Positions 9,125 through 18,080 of a stretch of 64,000 nucleotides of DNA are shown here, piece by piece. The position numbers were made by a program, and so were the translations under genes. Source of the stretch: an uncultured Pseudomonadales bacterium (lineage in GTDB: Bacteria > Pseudomonadota > Gammaproteobacteria > Pseudomonadales > Azotimanducaceae); the NCBI GenBank assembly GCA_937775265.1, contig CALKBV010000020.1, forward strand, positions 1 to 64,000. The letters are read 5' to 3'. Numbering within the stretch: position 1 is the stretch's first letter; the number at the start of each line of letters is the position of its first letter. The notes beneath the pieces were generated by a model. The model was given only the letters and a program-made list of their open reading frames with translations, had not been told where the DNA came from and did not search any database.

Positions 9125-10537
9125 TTACGGCCTACAAATATCGTATCTTCTACAGATAAATGATCTTCTTGGTGCACTTTGTGTGCTGAATCCAGCAGCA
9201 CCCGAGCTTGAAGCCCTCCTTTCAAACTTACTGATACGTTTTTGAAAAGTTTCAAGCATCTCGTCCCTGACCGATTCGTCTACAAACGCATACCGCAAGG
9301 AATTTTCACTCAGCAGTTTAACCTCAGCCCAAGACAGGTTGAATTCGGTCACCGCCACATAAAACTCGTCGGTCATGGTTGAATCCCACATGCCCCGGTC
9401 ATCCGTAGAGAGCGCAACCGGTATGCCTATCCGGAGATACTCAGGAAACGGGTGCTGGCTGTAGTCCGTGTAGTACTCAAGCATCAGGTTGCTGATCAGG
9501 TTAATTTCGACCATATAGGGCCCGTGCCGCATGAGTCGCATCGTTTCGGCATCCGTAATCAAGTTGAGCCCATGGCCAATGCGGTCTGCACCCAGGAGCA
9601 GAGTGTCGCGCACATGGTAATTCGGCTCATCAACCTCACCCGCGTGAATAGACAAGCGAACATTGTTGTACTCATGGCGAAGTTTCCGTAGGGTCGACAG
9701 GAATCTGAGTGGATGTCCCTTGGCATGATCTTCGCGACCCACCATGTTCACCGCGACATAGGGCTCATTTTCTGAGACAAACTGATACGCCTGCTCCAGT
9801 GACTGCTCTGCATCGGGGAGAAACCTCAAGATAGCTTGCTGGAAGCGATAGGTTAGGCCAGTTGCCTTCACATCCGGTTTTGCAAGTCTCTCCCGCAGAA
9901 TTGCCGCAACATCCTCCGGCGGGATCGGCGTTCCGTCAGGCATTCTGTAACCAAATGCCGAGACCTGCGGCTCTACATAAATCAGGCCTTCATCAGCAAA
10001 GGCCTGGAAATTTCTTTGGATCAGGTCACCCCGCAGGTAAGGGTTCGCCGTTAGGTCTCCAAGCCGTTGCCAGTGGGTTTCAAAGAATTCTTCCCTGCCT
10101 TCATGGGGTTTATCCAGCCTAATAGAGTTCATCCAGGCATTCTTTTGCTTATCACTTAGCTCGGAAAGTGGCAGGTACTCATCACGCTCGCATTCCGGCA
10201 ATGCCTGCCAACTGCTCTGTACGATCGTTTGGAACATCAGGTGATATGGCGTTGTTTTGAAGCCCTGCCAGCCATGCTCACGGCAGTTATTCAGTTTTAC
10301 CTTGGTGTAATAGAGATACCCATCTGCTTTTGCCGAAAGGGCCAGGTCAAGCCACCATTCGGAGAATCCGGATCCCGACAGATGCTGATGAAGATCTCCG
10401 CCTTTGGGCATTTCATAGAGAAACTGGTGGAGCTGCTCTTTTGTTGCCTCTGCCTTAAAACCCTCAAACCAGTCAGCCGATACAATGCACGGCAAAATAA
10501 GCAGAACCAGGGATGCAACAGGAAACTTAATATTCAT
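9125..10537 (-). CDS. Exported ADGF/CECR1-like adenosine deaminase
   Basis: A 470-residue adenosine deaminase superfamily enzyme with a clear Sec signal peptide (MNIKFPVASLVLLILPCIVSA) and no lipobox, so probably periplasmic or secreted. Active-site motifs are intact: MPKGGDLHQHL with zinc-binding histidines at 50 and 52, SIHAGE at 296-301 with the catalytic glutamate, RIGHG at 319-323, and STDD at 377-380. The MPKGGDLHQH opening and overall length are those of the growth-factor-type deaminases (ADGF), best known as secreted enzymes of animals, though bacterial members exist. It would convert adenosine to inosine outside the cytoplasm. The last 30 residues look low in conservation and may be read-through past an ancestral stop. 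Confidence 0.85.
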   Translation of the reverse strand: MNIKFPVASLVLLILPCIVSADWFEGFKAEATKEQLHQFLYEMPKGGDLHQHLSGSGFSEWWLDLALSAKADGYLYYTKVKLNNCREHGWQGFKTTPYHLMFQTIVQSSWQALPECERDEYLPLSELSDKQKNAWMNSIRLDKPHEGREEFFETHWQRLGDLTANPYLRGDLIQRNFQAFADEGLIYVEPQVSAFGYRMPDGTPIPPEDVAAILRERLAKPDVKATGLTYRFQQAILRFLPDAEQSLEQAYQFVSENEPYVAVNMVGREDHAKGHPLRFLSTLRKLRHEYNNVRLSIHAGEVDEPNYHVRDTLLLGADRIGHGLNLITDAETMRLMRHGPYMVEINLISNLMLEYYTDYSQHPFPEYLRIGIPVALSTDDRGMWDSTMTDEFYVAVTEFNLSWAEVKLLSENSLRYAFVDESVRDEMLETFQKRISKFERRASSSGAAGFSTQSAPRRSFICRRYDICRP

Positions 10538-10659
10538 TTGGCCATCTCAAGTCGGGCGGTAGCACCTCAGAGATAGAGACGCACGTCCGATTGTGATTAT
10601 ATTAGATCGCCCCCCACAAGGGCTAGTACAATTATCGAACTGGAACCAGGACAGTACTT

Positions 10660-11556
10660 ATGAGTAACGACTACCCCAGGGATATGATCGGCTATGGCGC
10701 AACGCCACCCGAGGCCAACTGGCCCGGTGGCGCCCGACTCGCCCTGAGTTTTGTCATCAACTACGAAGAAGGTGGCGAGAATTCCATTCTGCACGGTGAC
10801 CGGGCCTCAGAGACGTTCCTTTCCGAAATCATTGGCGCCAAAGCCTATGAGGCCAGGCACATGAGCATGGAATCAATGTATGAGTATGGCAGTCGTGCTG
10901 GTTTCTGGCGCCTGCATCGCTTGTTTCAGCGTTATATGCTGCCCGTCACTGTGTATGGAATCGCTATGGCTATGGAACGAAACCCTGACGTTGTCGCCGC
11001 CATGCTAAAAGCGGATTGGGAAATCGCTTCACACGGCTATCGCTGGATCGACTATCAGTTTGTGCCTGAAGAGACAGAACGTGAACACATGGCTAAAGCC
11101 ATTGATATCCATGAACGGCTCACCGGTAGCAAACCCCTTGGCTGGTATACCGGCCGTGATAGCCCAAATACGCGCAATCTGGTCCTCGAACATGATCACT
11201 TTCTTTATGACAGCGATTCCTATGCGGATGACCTGCCCTACTGGCATCAACATGACCGGGGTCATCACCTGGTCATTCCCTATACACTTGATAACAACGA
11301 TATGCGCTTCGCTGCTCCCCAGGGGTTTAACTCCGGTGAACAGTTCTACACCTACCTTAAAGACAGTTTTGACACACTTTATGAAGAAGGTGGCAGGATG
11401 ATGAATGTCGGGTTGCATTGCCGCGTTGTCGGCAAACCCGGACGTGCCTCCTCACTAGCGAGATTCCTGGAATATGTTTCAACGAAACCGGATGTCTGGG
11501 TCGCTCGCAGGATGGATATCGCTAATCACTGGCATCAGCATCACCAGAAGGAATAA
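10660..11556 (+). CDS. puuE: Allantoinase, PuuE type
   Basis: This 298-residue enzyme belongs to the polysaccharide-deacetylase fold allantoinases that open allantoin to allantoate. It shows the family signature at the start (YPRDMIGYGATPPEANWPGG, then NYEEGGENSILHGD), a WEIASHGYRWIDY block near 124-136 with the conserved histidine, WYTGRDSPNTRNL near 161-173, and LHCRVVGKPGRA near 252. The ATG at 10660 has AGGA about 9 nt upstream. It supplies the substrate for the allantoicase gene some 6 kb to the left. Its 3' end overlaps the convergent permease gene by 35 nt. Confidence 0.95.
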   Translation: MSNDYPRDMIGYGATPPEANWPGGARLALSFVINYEEGGENSILHGDRASETFLSEIIGAKAYEARHMSMESMYEYGSRAGFWRLHRLFQRYMLPVTVYGIAMAMERNPDVVAAMLKADWEIASHGYRWIDYQFVPEETEREHMAKAIDIHERLTGSKPLGWYTGRDSPNTRNLVLEHDHFLYDSDSYADDLPYWHQHDRGHHLVIPYTLDNNDMRFAAPQGFNSGEQFYTYLKDSFDTLYEEGGRMMNVGLHCRVVGKPGRASSLARFLEYVSTKPDVWVARRMDIANHWHQHHQKE

Positions 11557-12883
11557 CAAACTCCAGTATTAATGCTACCAGCGCCCCGGTGGAGACCGGA
11601 AACTGGAACAAAATGACGATCTCCGGCGACAGATTAGGCACCCGATCTATAAACATTGAAATGACGTATCCCAATACAATCGCTAGCCCCACGACGGTCC
11701 AGTCCCGGGCTTTTGGCTGGGCCATCTCAACAACCCGGAATCCGGAAACGACAACCAACATAAACATTAATAACGTGGCACCAAAAATCACCTCCGAGGG
11801 GATACGCTGAAATACTGCTGTTACGATCGGCAAGCAGCCCAATAGCACAAGAAAACCAGCCACGTAGTTACCAACGTATCTGCTGCAGACACCGGTCAAC
11901 CTGATGACGCCATTGTTCTGGCTAAAGGTCGTACTGGGAAACGTACAAAACAGAGCGGCAATAAATGAGCTAAAGGCCGTTGCCATAATTCCGCCACGGA
12001 TACGCAGCCAATAGTCGGGCGTTCCTGTCTTCAGCCCGGACAGATTATTGGTTGCTGTGATATCCCCGATAGATTCCATCGCAGACACCAGAAAAATAGG
12101 CATGATCAATACCATCACCTGTATATCTAAGCTCAAGGGATAGCGCGAGAACTCCGGAACAAACAGGATATCGCCTTCGGTGACGCCTGAAAAATCAGCA
12201 ACACCCATCTGAAGCGCTGCCAGAATACCAATGACAAGCCCAATTGTGATGCTGCTCAAACGCAGCCAAACCTGATGGAGGTTAGCGACAACCGCGATAA
12301 CGACAAACACCACCGCCGCTAGTACAAGATGCGAGACTCCGGAACCCTCTAACCCACCGGCAGTATTAAAAGAACCCACTAGGTTCTGCAAGGTCGATTG
12401 AACGAGCGACAGTCCAATCAAGATGATAGTCGCACCCGCCACATTAGTCGTGATGATGCTTTTCAGTTGACGGATGAAGAGGGAAAGGACCAACATCAGC
12501 ACCGCACAGGCTGCGGATGAGCCAAATATGGCACCCAAAGCTTCGCCGGATGTCATATTGAGTGCCAGTTTCTGATAGGCAAAGATCATAATGCCAATAA
12601 AGGCAAAGCTGGTTCCCTGAATGCTAAGTAATCCGGCGCCCAGCATACCCACGCGATTTATCTGAATCAGCGTCGCAAACCCGGACACGACCAAGGCTGA
12701 ACTAATAACATAAGCACTGTCTTCCGCGTTTAACCCCATGCCGAGAGCGATCAGGAAAGGCGCCGTCAGGATGCCGCCGATTATAGCCAACAGATGTTGG
12801 AAGCCCACGAAAGCTGCGCCCAAAACGGGGGGCTTGTCATCAAGTTTATAAAGTAACTGCGGTTGTCTCGTATCCTGAGTCAT
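11522..12883 (-). CDS. NCS2 nucleobase permease (urate/xanthine type)
   Basis: A 453-residue inner-membrane transporter with about 12-14 hydrophobic segments. The NCS2 determinants are present: AMESIGDITATNN at 268-280, whose E270 and D274 positions contact the nucleobase, and QNNGVIRLTGVCSR at 322-335, the TM10 signature. NCS2 proteins of the xanthine/urate branch carry exactly this QNNG-VIxLT form, so urate or xanthine uptake with protons is the best call; the sequence does not settle which. It sits between allantoinase and a deaminase gene and is transcribed divergently from the latter. Confidence 0.88.
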   Translation of the reverse strand: MTQDTRQPQLLYKLDDKPPVLGAAFVGFQHLLAIIGGILTAPFLIALGMGLNAEDSAYVISSALVVSGFATLIQINRVGMLGAGLLSIQGTSFAFIGIMIFAYQKLALNMTSGEALGAIFGSSAACAVLMLVLSLFIRQLKSIITTNVAGATIILIGLSLVQSTLQNLVGSFNTAGGLEGSGVSHLVLAAVVFVVIAVVANLHQVWLRLSSITIGLVIGILAALQMGVADFSGVTEGDILFVPEFSRYPLSLDIQVMVLIMPIFLVSAMESIGDITATNNLSGLKTGTPDYWLRIRGGIMATAFSSFIAALFCTFPSTTFSQNNGVIRLTGVCSRYVGNYVAGFLVLLGCLPIVTAVFQRIPSEVIFGATLLMFMLVVVSGFRVVEMAQPKARDWTVVGLAIVLGYVISMFIDRVPNLSPEIVILFQFPVSTGALVALILEFVIPSGDADASD

Positions 12884-13000
12884 GTAATCTGCTGCGTTAA
12901 AAACTTAATGTAACAAAGCTTGCGCCTTCCGCAAAACCAGATGCACAAGCGTTGCAGTATTTGTTATCTTGCCTCTCGTCAATTCAAAAGATGATCATTT

Positions 13001-14002
13001 ATGAAAGCGTTCATTGAAGGTATGCCAAAGGCAGAACTGCACGTCCACCTTGAAGGCACCCTGGAACCGGAACACATCTTTGCGCTGGCAAAACGCAACA
13101 GTATAGAACTGGCCTATACCACGCCGGAAGAAGTCACCGCAGCCTATGATTTCCATGACCTGCCCTCATTCCTGGCCATCTACTATGCTGCGATGGACGT
13201 TCTACGCGAAGAAGAAGACTTCTACGAGCTCACCTATCAATATTTCAAGAAAGCGGCACAGAACAACGTGGTGTACGTAGAGCCCTTCTTCGATCCACAA
13301 GGCCACACTTCGCGTGGCGTAGATTTCGAAACGGTCATCTCAGGTATCCACCGGGCGCAAATAGATGCAGAGGCCAACCTGGGTGTGGAATCAAAGTTGA
13401 TCATGTGTTTCCTACGGGATATGAGCGCCGAATCAGCCATGGAACACCTTGAACTAAGCTTGCCATTCAAAGACTGGATTGTCGGCGTCGGCCTGGATTC
13501 GGATGAAAGGGATAACCCACCAGCCAAGTTTGCAGAGGTTTTCGCAAAGGCGCGAAGCGAAGGCTTCAAGCTCACGATGCACTGTGATGTTAACCAAAAA
13601 AATATCGTTGATCACATTCGTGAATGCCTGGACCTGATAGAAGTCGACAGGATTGATCACGGCGTTAACGCACTGGAAGATGAATCCCTGCTCAGAGACA
13701 TTGCTAATCGCGGTATTGGGCTTACAGTCTGCCCGGTGTCAAATCGATTCGTGGTGCAATCGCTTACCAGCAATGAAATCCGCACAATGCTGGAGAAAGG
13801 CATCAAGGCGACGGTAAACTCAGATGATCCTGCCTATTTTCGAGCTTACATGAACGAAAATTTTATCGCCCTGACAGAAGAAGGAGATTTCAGCAAAGAT
13901 GAACTGGTGCAACTTTGCCGAAATGCTTTTGACATCGCATGGCTACCGGAGGATCGCAGGCAACACTATCTCGATCAATTACAGGCCTACGCAAATACAT
14001 AA
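13001..14002 (+). CDS. Adenosine-deaminase-family amidohydrolase with altered catalytic motif
   Basis: A 333-residue paralogue of the deaminase at 4194. It keeps HVH at 14-16, EGTLEP, RIDHG near 217-221, and NSDDPAYFRAY near 273. The HAGE motif is replaced by HCDV at 194-197: the zinc-ligand histidine remains but the glutamate that activates water and protonates the purine ring is valine. The following NQKN also departs from EEGP. I recall a subfamily with HCDVDQ in actinobacteria, so this is probably a stable variant rather than an inactivated gene; its substrate is unknown to me. It is followed 18 nt later by an LLM oxidoreductase. Confidence 0.75.
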   Translation: MKAFIEGMPKAELHVHLEGTLEPEHIFALAKRNSIELAYTTPEEVTAAYDFHDLPSFLAIYYAAMDVLREEEDFYELTYQYFKKAAQNNVVYVEPFFDPQGHTSRGVDFETVISGIHRAQIDAEANLGVESKLIMCFLRDMSAESAMEHLELSLPFKDWIVGVGLDSDERDNPPAKFAEVFAKARSEGFKLTMHCDVNQKNIVDHIRECLDLIEVDRIDHGVNALEDESLLRDIANRGIGLTVCPVSNRFVVQSLTSNEIRTMLEKGIKATVNSDDPAYFRAYMNENFIALTEEGDFSKDELVQLCRNAFDIAWLPEDRRQHYLDQLQAYANT

Positions 14003-14020
14003 TCAACAACTGGAGTCCAC

Positions 14021-14881
14021 ATGAAAATAGGCATTGTTCTGCCCCACCACGAAATCGGCGCTGACCCAGGCGCCATGAAGGCTTTTGCCACTGGCGCGGA
14101 AGAGCTTGGCGCAGATCACATTCTGATATATGACCATGTACTTGGCGCGGACAGGGAGCGACCAGGGGGATTCCAGGGACCCTACGACAAAGATACCGAG
14201 TTTCACGAACCGTTGACGACCTTTTCCTATATCGCCGCGCTAACCAGCAAGATCGAACTAGTGACTACCGTATTGATCCTGCCACAGAGACAAACAGCGC
14301 TGGTGGCCAAGCAAGCTGCCCAGCTAGCAATACTGTCCAATAACCGGTTTCGTATGGGGGTTGGCACAGGCTGGAATGCGATCGAATATGAAGCGCTAAA
14401 CGAAGAGTTTACCACCAGGGGCAAACGACAAACTGAACAGGTCGAGTTATTGCGGCGTCTGTGGAGCGAGGATTCATTTTCGTTTGACGGCGAATACCAC
14501 AAGATAACCCTTGCGGGAATTAACCCAAGACCGACTGAGCCTATCCCAATCTGGTTTGGCGGCGGCGCCCCCGCTCTGCTCGATCGTTGCGCGCGACTCG
14601 GCGACGGATGGATGCCACTCACTGGCCCCAACGATGCGGCGAAAGCCATGCTTGATACAATGAAAACAAAACGAGAAGCAGCAGGCCTGTCATGGGAAGG
14701 TTTCGGAATACAGGCGCAGGCTCAAGCCGGTGGCGGAACACCAGAACGATGGAGTAGTCACTACAACAAGTGGCAAGACCTTGGCGCGACGCATATGGCT
14801 ATTGCTACACACAATGCGGGTGCTACCTCAGTTGATACGCACCTTAAGCTCTTTGAAGATTACAAAGCTGTCGTCAGCTAG
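14021..14881 (+). CDS. LLM-class flavin/F420-dependent oxidoreductase
   Basis: A 286-residue luciferase-like monooxygenase-fold protein. Visible hallmarks are KIGIVLPHHEIG at the start, the strand LVTTVLILPQRQTALVAKQAAQLAILSNNRFRMGVGTGWNAIEYEAL around 80-125 (written here as adjacent blocks), and IPIWFGGGAPALLDRCARLGDGWMP around 175-199. Cofactor (F420 or FMN) and substrate cannot be told from sequence. It is shorter than RutA, so a pyrimidine-ring opening role is not supported. It likely shares a transcript with the altered deaminase upstream, which hints at an amino- or oxo-purine-like substrate (inference). Confidence 0.8.
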   Translation: MKIGIVLPHHEIGADPGAMKAFATGAEELGADHILIYDHVLGADRERPGGFQGPYDKDTEFHEPLTTFSYIAALTSKIELVTTVLILPQRQTALVAKQAAQLAILSNNRFRMGVGTGWNAIEYEALNEEFTTRGKRQTEQVELLRRLWSEDSFSFDGEYHKITLAGINPRPTEPIPIWFGGGAPALLDRCARLGDGWMPLTGPNDAAKAMLDTMKTKREAAGLSWEGFGIQAQAQAGGGTPERWSSHYNKWQDLGATHMAIATHNAGATSVDTHLKLFEDYKAVVS

Positions 14882-15341
14882 AACATCTGGCTTCGATCAG
14901 GAACCGGTGTGCCCCTACCTCATAGCACCCCGGTTCTCGATCTTGGCATACGACTGTCGTAAGTCCGGGAAACATAAACGCGCACCAAAACCAGCAACTT
15001 GCAAGGGCATAGCCCAGGGCGAAGCGTTGAAGCCTATCTTCGATCATGCGACCTCCTACAAAGAAGAAACCACTCCTGCTCTTACTTCCAGCTCGACCAC
15101 CCATTTGTAAGCCTTGAATACCAGTCACGGGGGCCAAAATAGGCAGAGCAATATTTACAAAGATCATATCGTCATCCCATCTTTCAAAGTCTATTCCATA
15201 TAGTTCCAAACCATACATATCCATTATGAGTGTTCTGAGAAACACCCAGACAAGCGAAGCAGTTGAAGCAACAATATACATTCTTGGTAAATTAATTCTT
15301 CGGACATATTCTTTAACATCTATTCTCCTACCGTCGCACAT
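14874..15341 (-). CDS. Possible small membrane protein, unrecognised
   Basis: A 155-codon frame on the minus strand whose 3' end overlaps the LLM gene by 8 nt. Three hydrophobic stretches are visible (residues about 21-40, 58-77 and 104-124), separated by charged loops such as FERWDDD, a pattern expected of a real membrane protein rather than a chance frame. The C-terminal 25 residues look unnatural. I recognise no family and see no strong ribosome binding site. Confidence 0.4.
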   Translation of the reverse strand: MCDGRRIDVKEYVRRINLPRMYIVASTASLVWVFLRTLIMDMYGLELYGIDFERWDDDMIFVNIALPILAPVTGIQGLQMGGRAGSKSRSGFFFVGGRMIEDRLQRFALGYALASCWFWCAFMFPGLTTVVCQDREPGCYEVGAHRFLIEARCSS

Positions 15342-15717
15342 GAGGCATTTTTAGTTTTGAGAACACAACAAAACACGCTTTCTCGCTCAAGGGCGGGGGT
15401 TGTCCGTTCGTATTCCAGTTTGGCTGCGCGACAATCCGCGACACTATGCTTACGAAACCAATGGCGATTGGTTTACAGAGAACTGATCTAAGGGATGTCA
15501 GCCTACGCTATGGCTTTTGAAATTGACTGGACTCCACCTGTAAAATTTAACTGATGCACTATTACATGGCTCCATCAGACTCAGACCGTTGCAGCCACTA
15601 CCATACATATTGTTCCTCGGGAAATGCGGTTTATGTTGCCTATACTCAGATCGACGCTGTTCAGGATCACTTGAATGGCGTATAAATAAAGGAATCGAAA
15701 TCTCTCAGGAAATGCCG
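15342..15717. other. Intergenic, no gene seen
   Basis: This stretch of 376 bases holds no convincing gene. An open frame continuous with the amidohydrolase extends upstream to a TTG at 15589, but it is cysteine-rich and lacks family similarity. Only the AGGA ribosome binding site at 15707-15710 is assigned. Confidence 0.5.
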
Positions 15718-16824
15718 ATGGACTATCCAGTAATTTCAGCTGATTCCCATATTACCGAAGCCCCAAATACTTATATCGACTACATAGATGCCAAATTTCG
15801 AGATCGTGCGCCTCGAATAGAGTCGTTGGGGAATGGCGATGTTTTCATTATCGACGGCATGGATCGACCCATCCAGTTGGGGTTGGTTGCTGCAGCCGGT
15901 AAAAAACCGGAGGAAATCACCACCGGTGGTGTCAAATTTGAAGAGCTGCATCGCAGTGGCTGGGACCCCAAAGCCAGGATCGCAGACCAGGAAAAAGATG
16001 GTGTGTCAGCAGAGATCATTTATCCAACCGTCGGTATGATGCTGTGTAACCATAAAGATTTTGATTACAAACAGGCCTGCTTTGATGCCTACAATCTCTG
16101 GATTGCTGAATACTGCGGCGAAAACCCGAATCGATTGTTAGGCTGCGGGCAAACTGCCGTCAGCAGTCCGGAACAAACAGTTAAAGATCTCCAGTCCATC
16201 AAGGACCTGGGATTGCGTGGCGTGATGATGTCGGGGAATCCTCAGGAAGAAGACTTTGATTCAGAGATTTACAATCCCGTCTGGGAAAAGGCTATTGAGC
16301 TGGACCTGCCGGTTTCATTCCATATTCTCACGACCAAGGGAGGGGGGCATCGCGGGCCCAGAATTAACAGTTTCCTATCTATTATCCGGGGCAACCAAGA
16401 CATTATGGGGACGTTGATCTTCGGTGGTGTGTTCGAGCGATATCCCGCATTGAAAGTTGTCTGCGTCGAAGCCGATGCAGGTTGGGTGCCGCATTATTTG
16501 TATCGAATGGATCATGCTTACAATCGTCACAGGAACTGGCTGGCACCGAACGTTGACCTGTCCAGGATGCCGAGCGAATATTTCCTCGAACATATCTACA
16601 TCACCTTCCAGGATGATTGGGTCGCTTTCCGTAGTGCCGAAATGATGAACTGGCACCGTATGATGTGGGCTAACGATTTCCCCCACTCTGACTCCACCTG
16701 GCCCTGGTCACAGGCAATGCTGGAAGAACACACGAAGGTTCTAACACCAGAGATGAAACAGGCCATCTTGTGTGAAAATGTCGTCGATCTTTACAAGATT
16801 GACCTGAGCTTGCTGGCCCCGTAG
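15718..16824 (+). CDS. Amidohydrolase 2 family (decarboxylase-type TIM barrel)
   Basis: The ATG at 15718 is taken as start because AGGA lies 7 nt upstream and the protein then opens with MDYPVISADSHITEAP, the normal first strand with a DxH metal motif. The 368-residue product resembles the amidohydrolase 2 (ACMSD-like) family: PVSFHILT near 198 with a metal histidine, the KVVCVEADAGWVPHYLYRMDHAY block near 246-268, and MMWANDFPHSDSTWPWS near 312-328 containing the metal-binding aspartate. Members are hydrolases or non-oxidative decarboxylases of ring acids. The substrate here is unknown. It converges on a carboxymuconolactone-decarboxylase-like gene. Confidence 0.82.
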   Translation: MDYPVISADSHITEAPNTYIDYIDAKFRDRAPRIESLGNGDVFIIDGMDRPIQLGLVAAAGKKPEEITTGGVKFEELHRSGWDPKARIADQEKDGVSAEIIYPTVGMMLCNHKDFDYKQACFDAYNLWIAEYCGENPNRLLGCGQTAVSSPEQTVKDLQSIKDLGLRGVMMSGNPQEEDFDSEIYNPVWEKAIELDLPVSFHILTTKGGGHRGPRINSFLSIIRGNQDIMGTLIFGGVFERYPALKVVCVEADAGWVPHYLYRMDHAYNRHRNWLAPNVDLSRMPSEYFLEHIYITFQDDWVAFRSAEMMNWHRMMWANDFPHSDSTWPWSQAMLEEHTKVLTPEMKQAILCENVVDLYKIDLSLLAP

Positions 16825-16837
16825 ATTCGGCGCTGTG

Positions 16838-17212
16838 TCAGTCTGAATTTCTTGCCTCACGCGCATCTCTCTTGGCAAAAACTTCGGTTGCCACCTGCAT
16901 GCCTTCCACGGCGACTGGAAAGCCACCGTAAATTGCCATATGCATGATCAGCTCGCTTATTTCGGTTCGGGTAAGGCCATTGTCCAATCCCCGGCCAATG
17001 TGGATGCGCAGTTCGTTCGGGCAGTGCAACGCGGTCAGGGCAGCGACGGTGATCATACTGCGGTCTCTCGTCGACAATCCTTCCCTTGACCAGACGCCAT
17101 CGGGTAACACGGTATCGATGATCAGTTTTCCCCAGTCATCTCGAATTTCTTCGGGTGCTGGGAGTTGGTCGGTAATTGCTCGAGAGAGTTCCAATTTTTC
17201 TTCTTCATTCAT
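16838..17212 (-). CDS. Carboxymuconolactone decarboxylase family protein
   Basis: A 124-residue all-helical protein with the CMD/AhpD-like core: LSTRDRSMITVAALTALHCPNELRIHIGRGLDNGLTRTEI in consecutive blocks around residues 46-85, then HMAIYGGFPVAVEGM. It has a single cysteine followed by histidine in place of the CxxC of AhpD peroxidases, so a redox role is doubtful. Family members include gamma-carboxymuconolactone decarboxylase and many uncharacterised proteins. It is convergent with the amidohydrolase gene. Confidence 0.8.
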   Translation of the reverse strand: MNEEEKLELSRAITDQLPAPEEIRDDWGKLIIDTVLPDGVWSREGLSTRDRSMITVAALTALHCPNELRIHIGRGLDNGLTRTEISELIMHMAIYGGFPVAVEGMQVATEVFAKRDAREARNSD

Positions 17213-17360
17213 CTTCTCATCACTCCGTTATTCTCTTGTGAAAGGCTGGTGAGGGTTTGCGAAAGGTGTGAACGCGTGTGACGATCAATGTAAGCCTCTA
17301 ACCAGACCTTGTAAAACTCCAAGCTGCCACATCAACCATCCACTTGCAGTAGTACCAAAG

Positions 17361-17575
17361 CTGGCGCAGCGACTCAAGAGAATCTTTGAACGGGTCGAGC
17401 CCGGCGTGATATTGCGCTATGCCCCATATGCCGCGGCACCATGCGTGTCATCGCTGACATCACTGATCCAGACATCACTCGGAAGCTCCAGGATCACATC
17501 GAAGCGCAACCACCGCCCTCCACCTTGCGACGGCCATTCAATCCTAAAACGTACCTTGATAAACAGGCGAACTAA
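17361..17575 (+). pseudogene. Decayed IS91-like transposase C-terminus
   Basis: In one frame from 17361 the DNA reads LAQRLKRIFE and in another from 17420 it reads CPICRGTMRVIADITDPDIT and on to a TAA at 17573. In IS91-family (Y2) transposases these two pieces are contiguous: a RLLKRVFxID segment is followed by a CPxCGGxMRIIAxIxDP zinc-ribbon tail. The frame change between about 17391 and 17420 and the absence of any N-terminal domain show an old remnant. Confidence 0.5.
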
Positions 17576-18080
17576 ACCTCGTTCCGGCGGTTTTTTATGA
17601 CTAGACTTTAGCGACGGAAGACCAGTTTTCCATAGATGCTACGGCAAGCTAATCCCTCAATTAGAGGACGCAAGAGACATCAACCAGAACGGAATTTGGT
17701 TTGAAAGTTACTGGTTGCGTAGGCATCCATGTGCCCAACCTCGTTATGGCCCTCTATCTTTAAGTACCAGCAGTACCTGCGATACACCGTCTTTGGATCG
17801 GGCAAGCGGTAAAAAGTTTTCAGGGTTGTTGCTGGCTAAGAAAGAGAATGTTAACAAGGATATTCAGCCAACATCCTGAATATCGAAGCAATATCCATTG
17901 GCTTTTATTTCGGGAGATTTACACGGCTGCCTATGCCAAACAATCACTATTATGACATCTACTGAACCACCCAAAGTCTTGGCTGAGGATTACCACCCAG
18001 ACTATCGTTAGCTAATCGCCTCAGCAACAAGACGCTCAAAATGCTGGTCACTCACTGGTGAAACCACTCTGCATGGATGA
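17576..18080. other. Intergenic, no gene seen
   Basis: About 500 bases without a supportable frame on either strand between the transposase remnant and the permease gene. I saw no repeat, hairpin with T-run or RNA-gene signature. Confidence 0.5.

Noticed and set aside
8968-9255. 95-codon minus-strand frame overlapping the end of the exported deaminase
   Set aside because: No family, no ribosome binding site, and it shares DNA with the deaminase tail.
14021-14881. LLM protein as RutA (pyrimidine monooxygenase)
   Set aside because: It is about 80 residues shorter than RutA, and no other rut genes are nearby.
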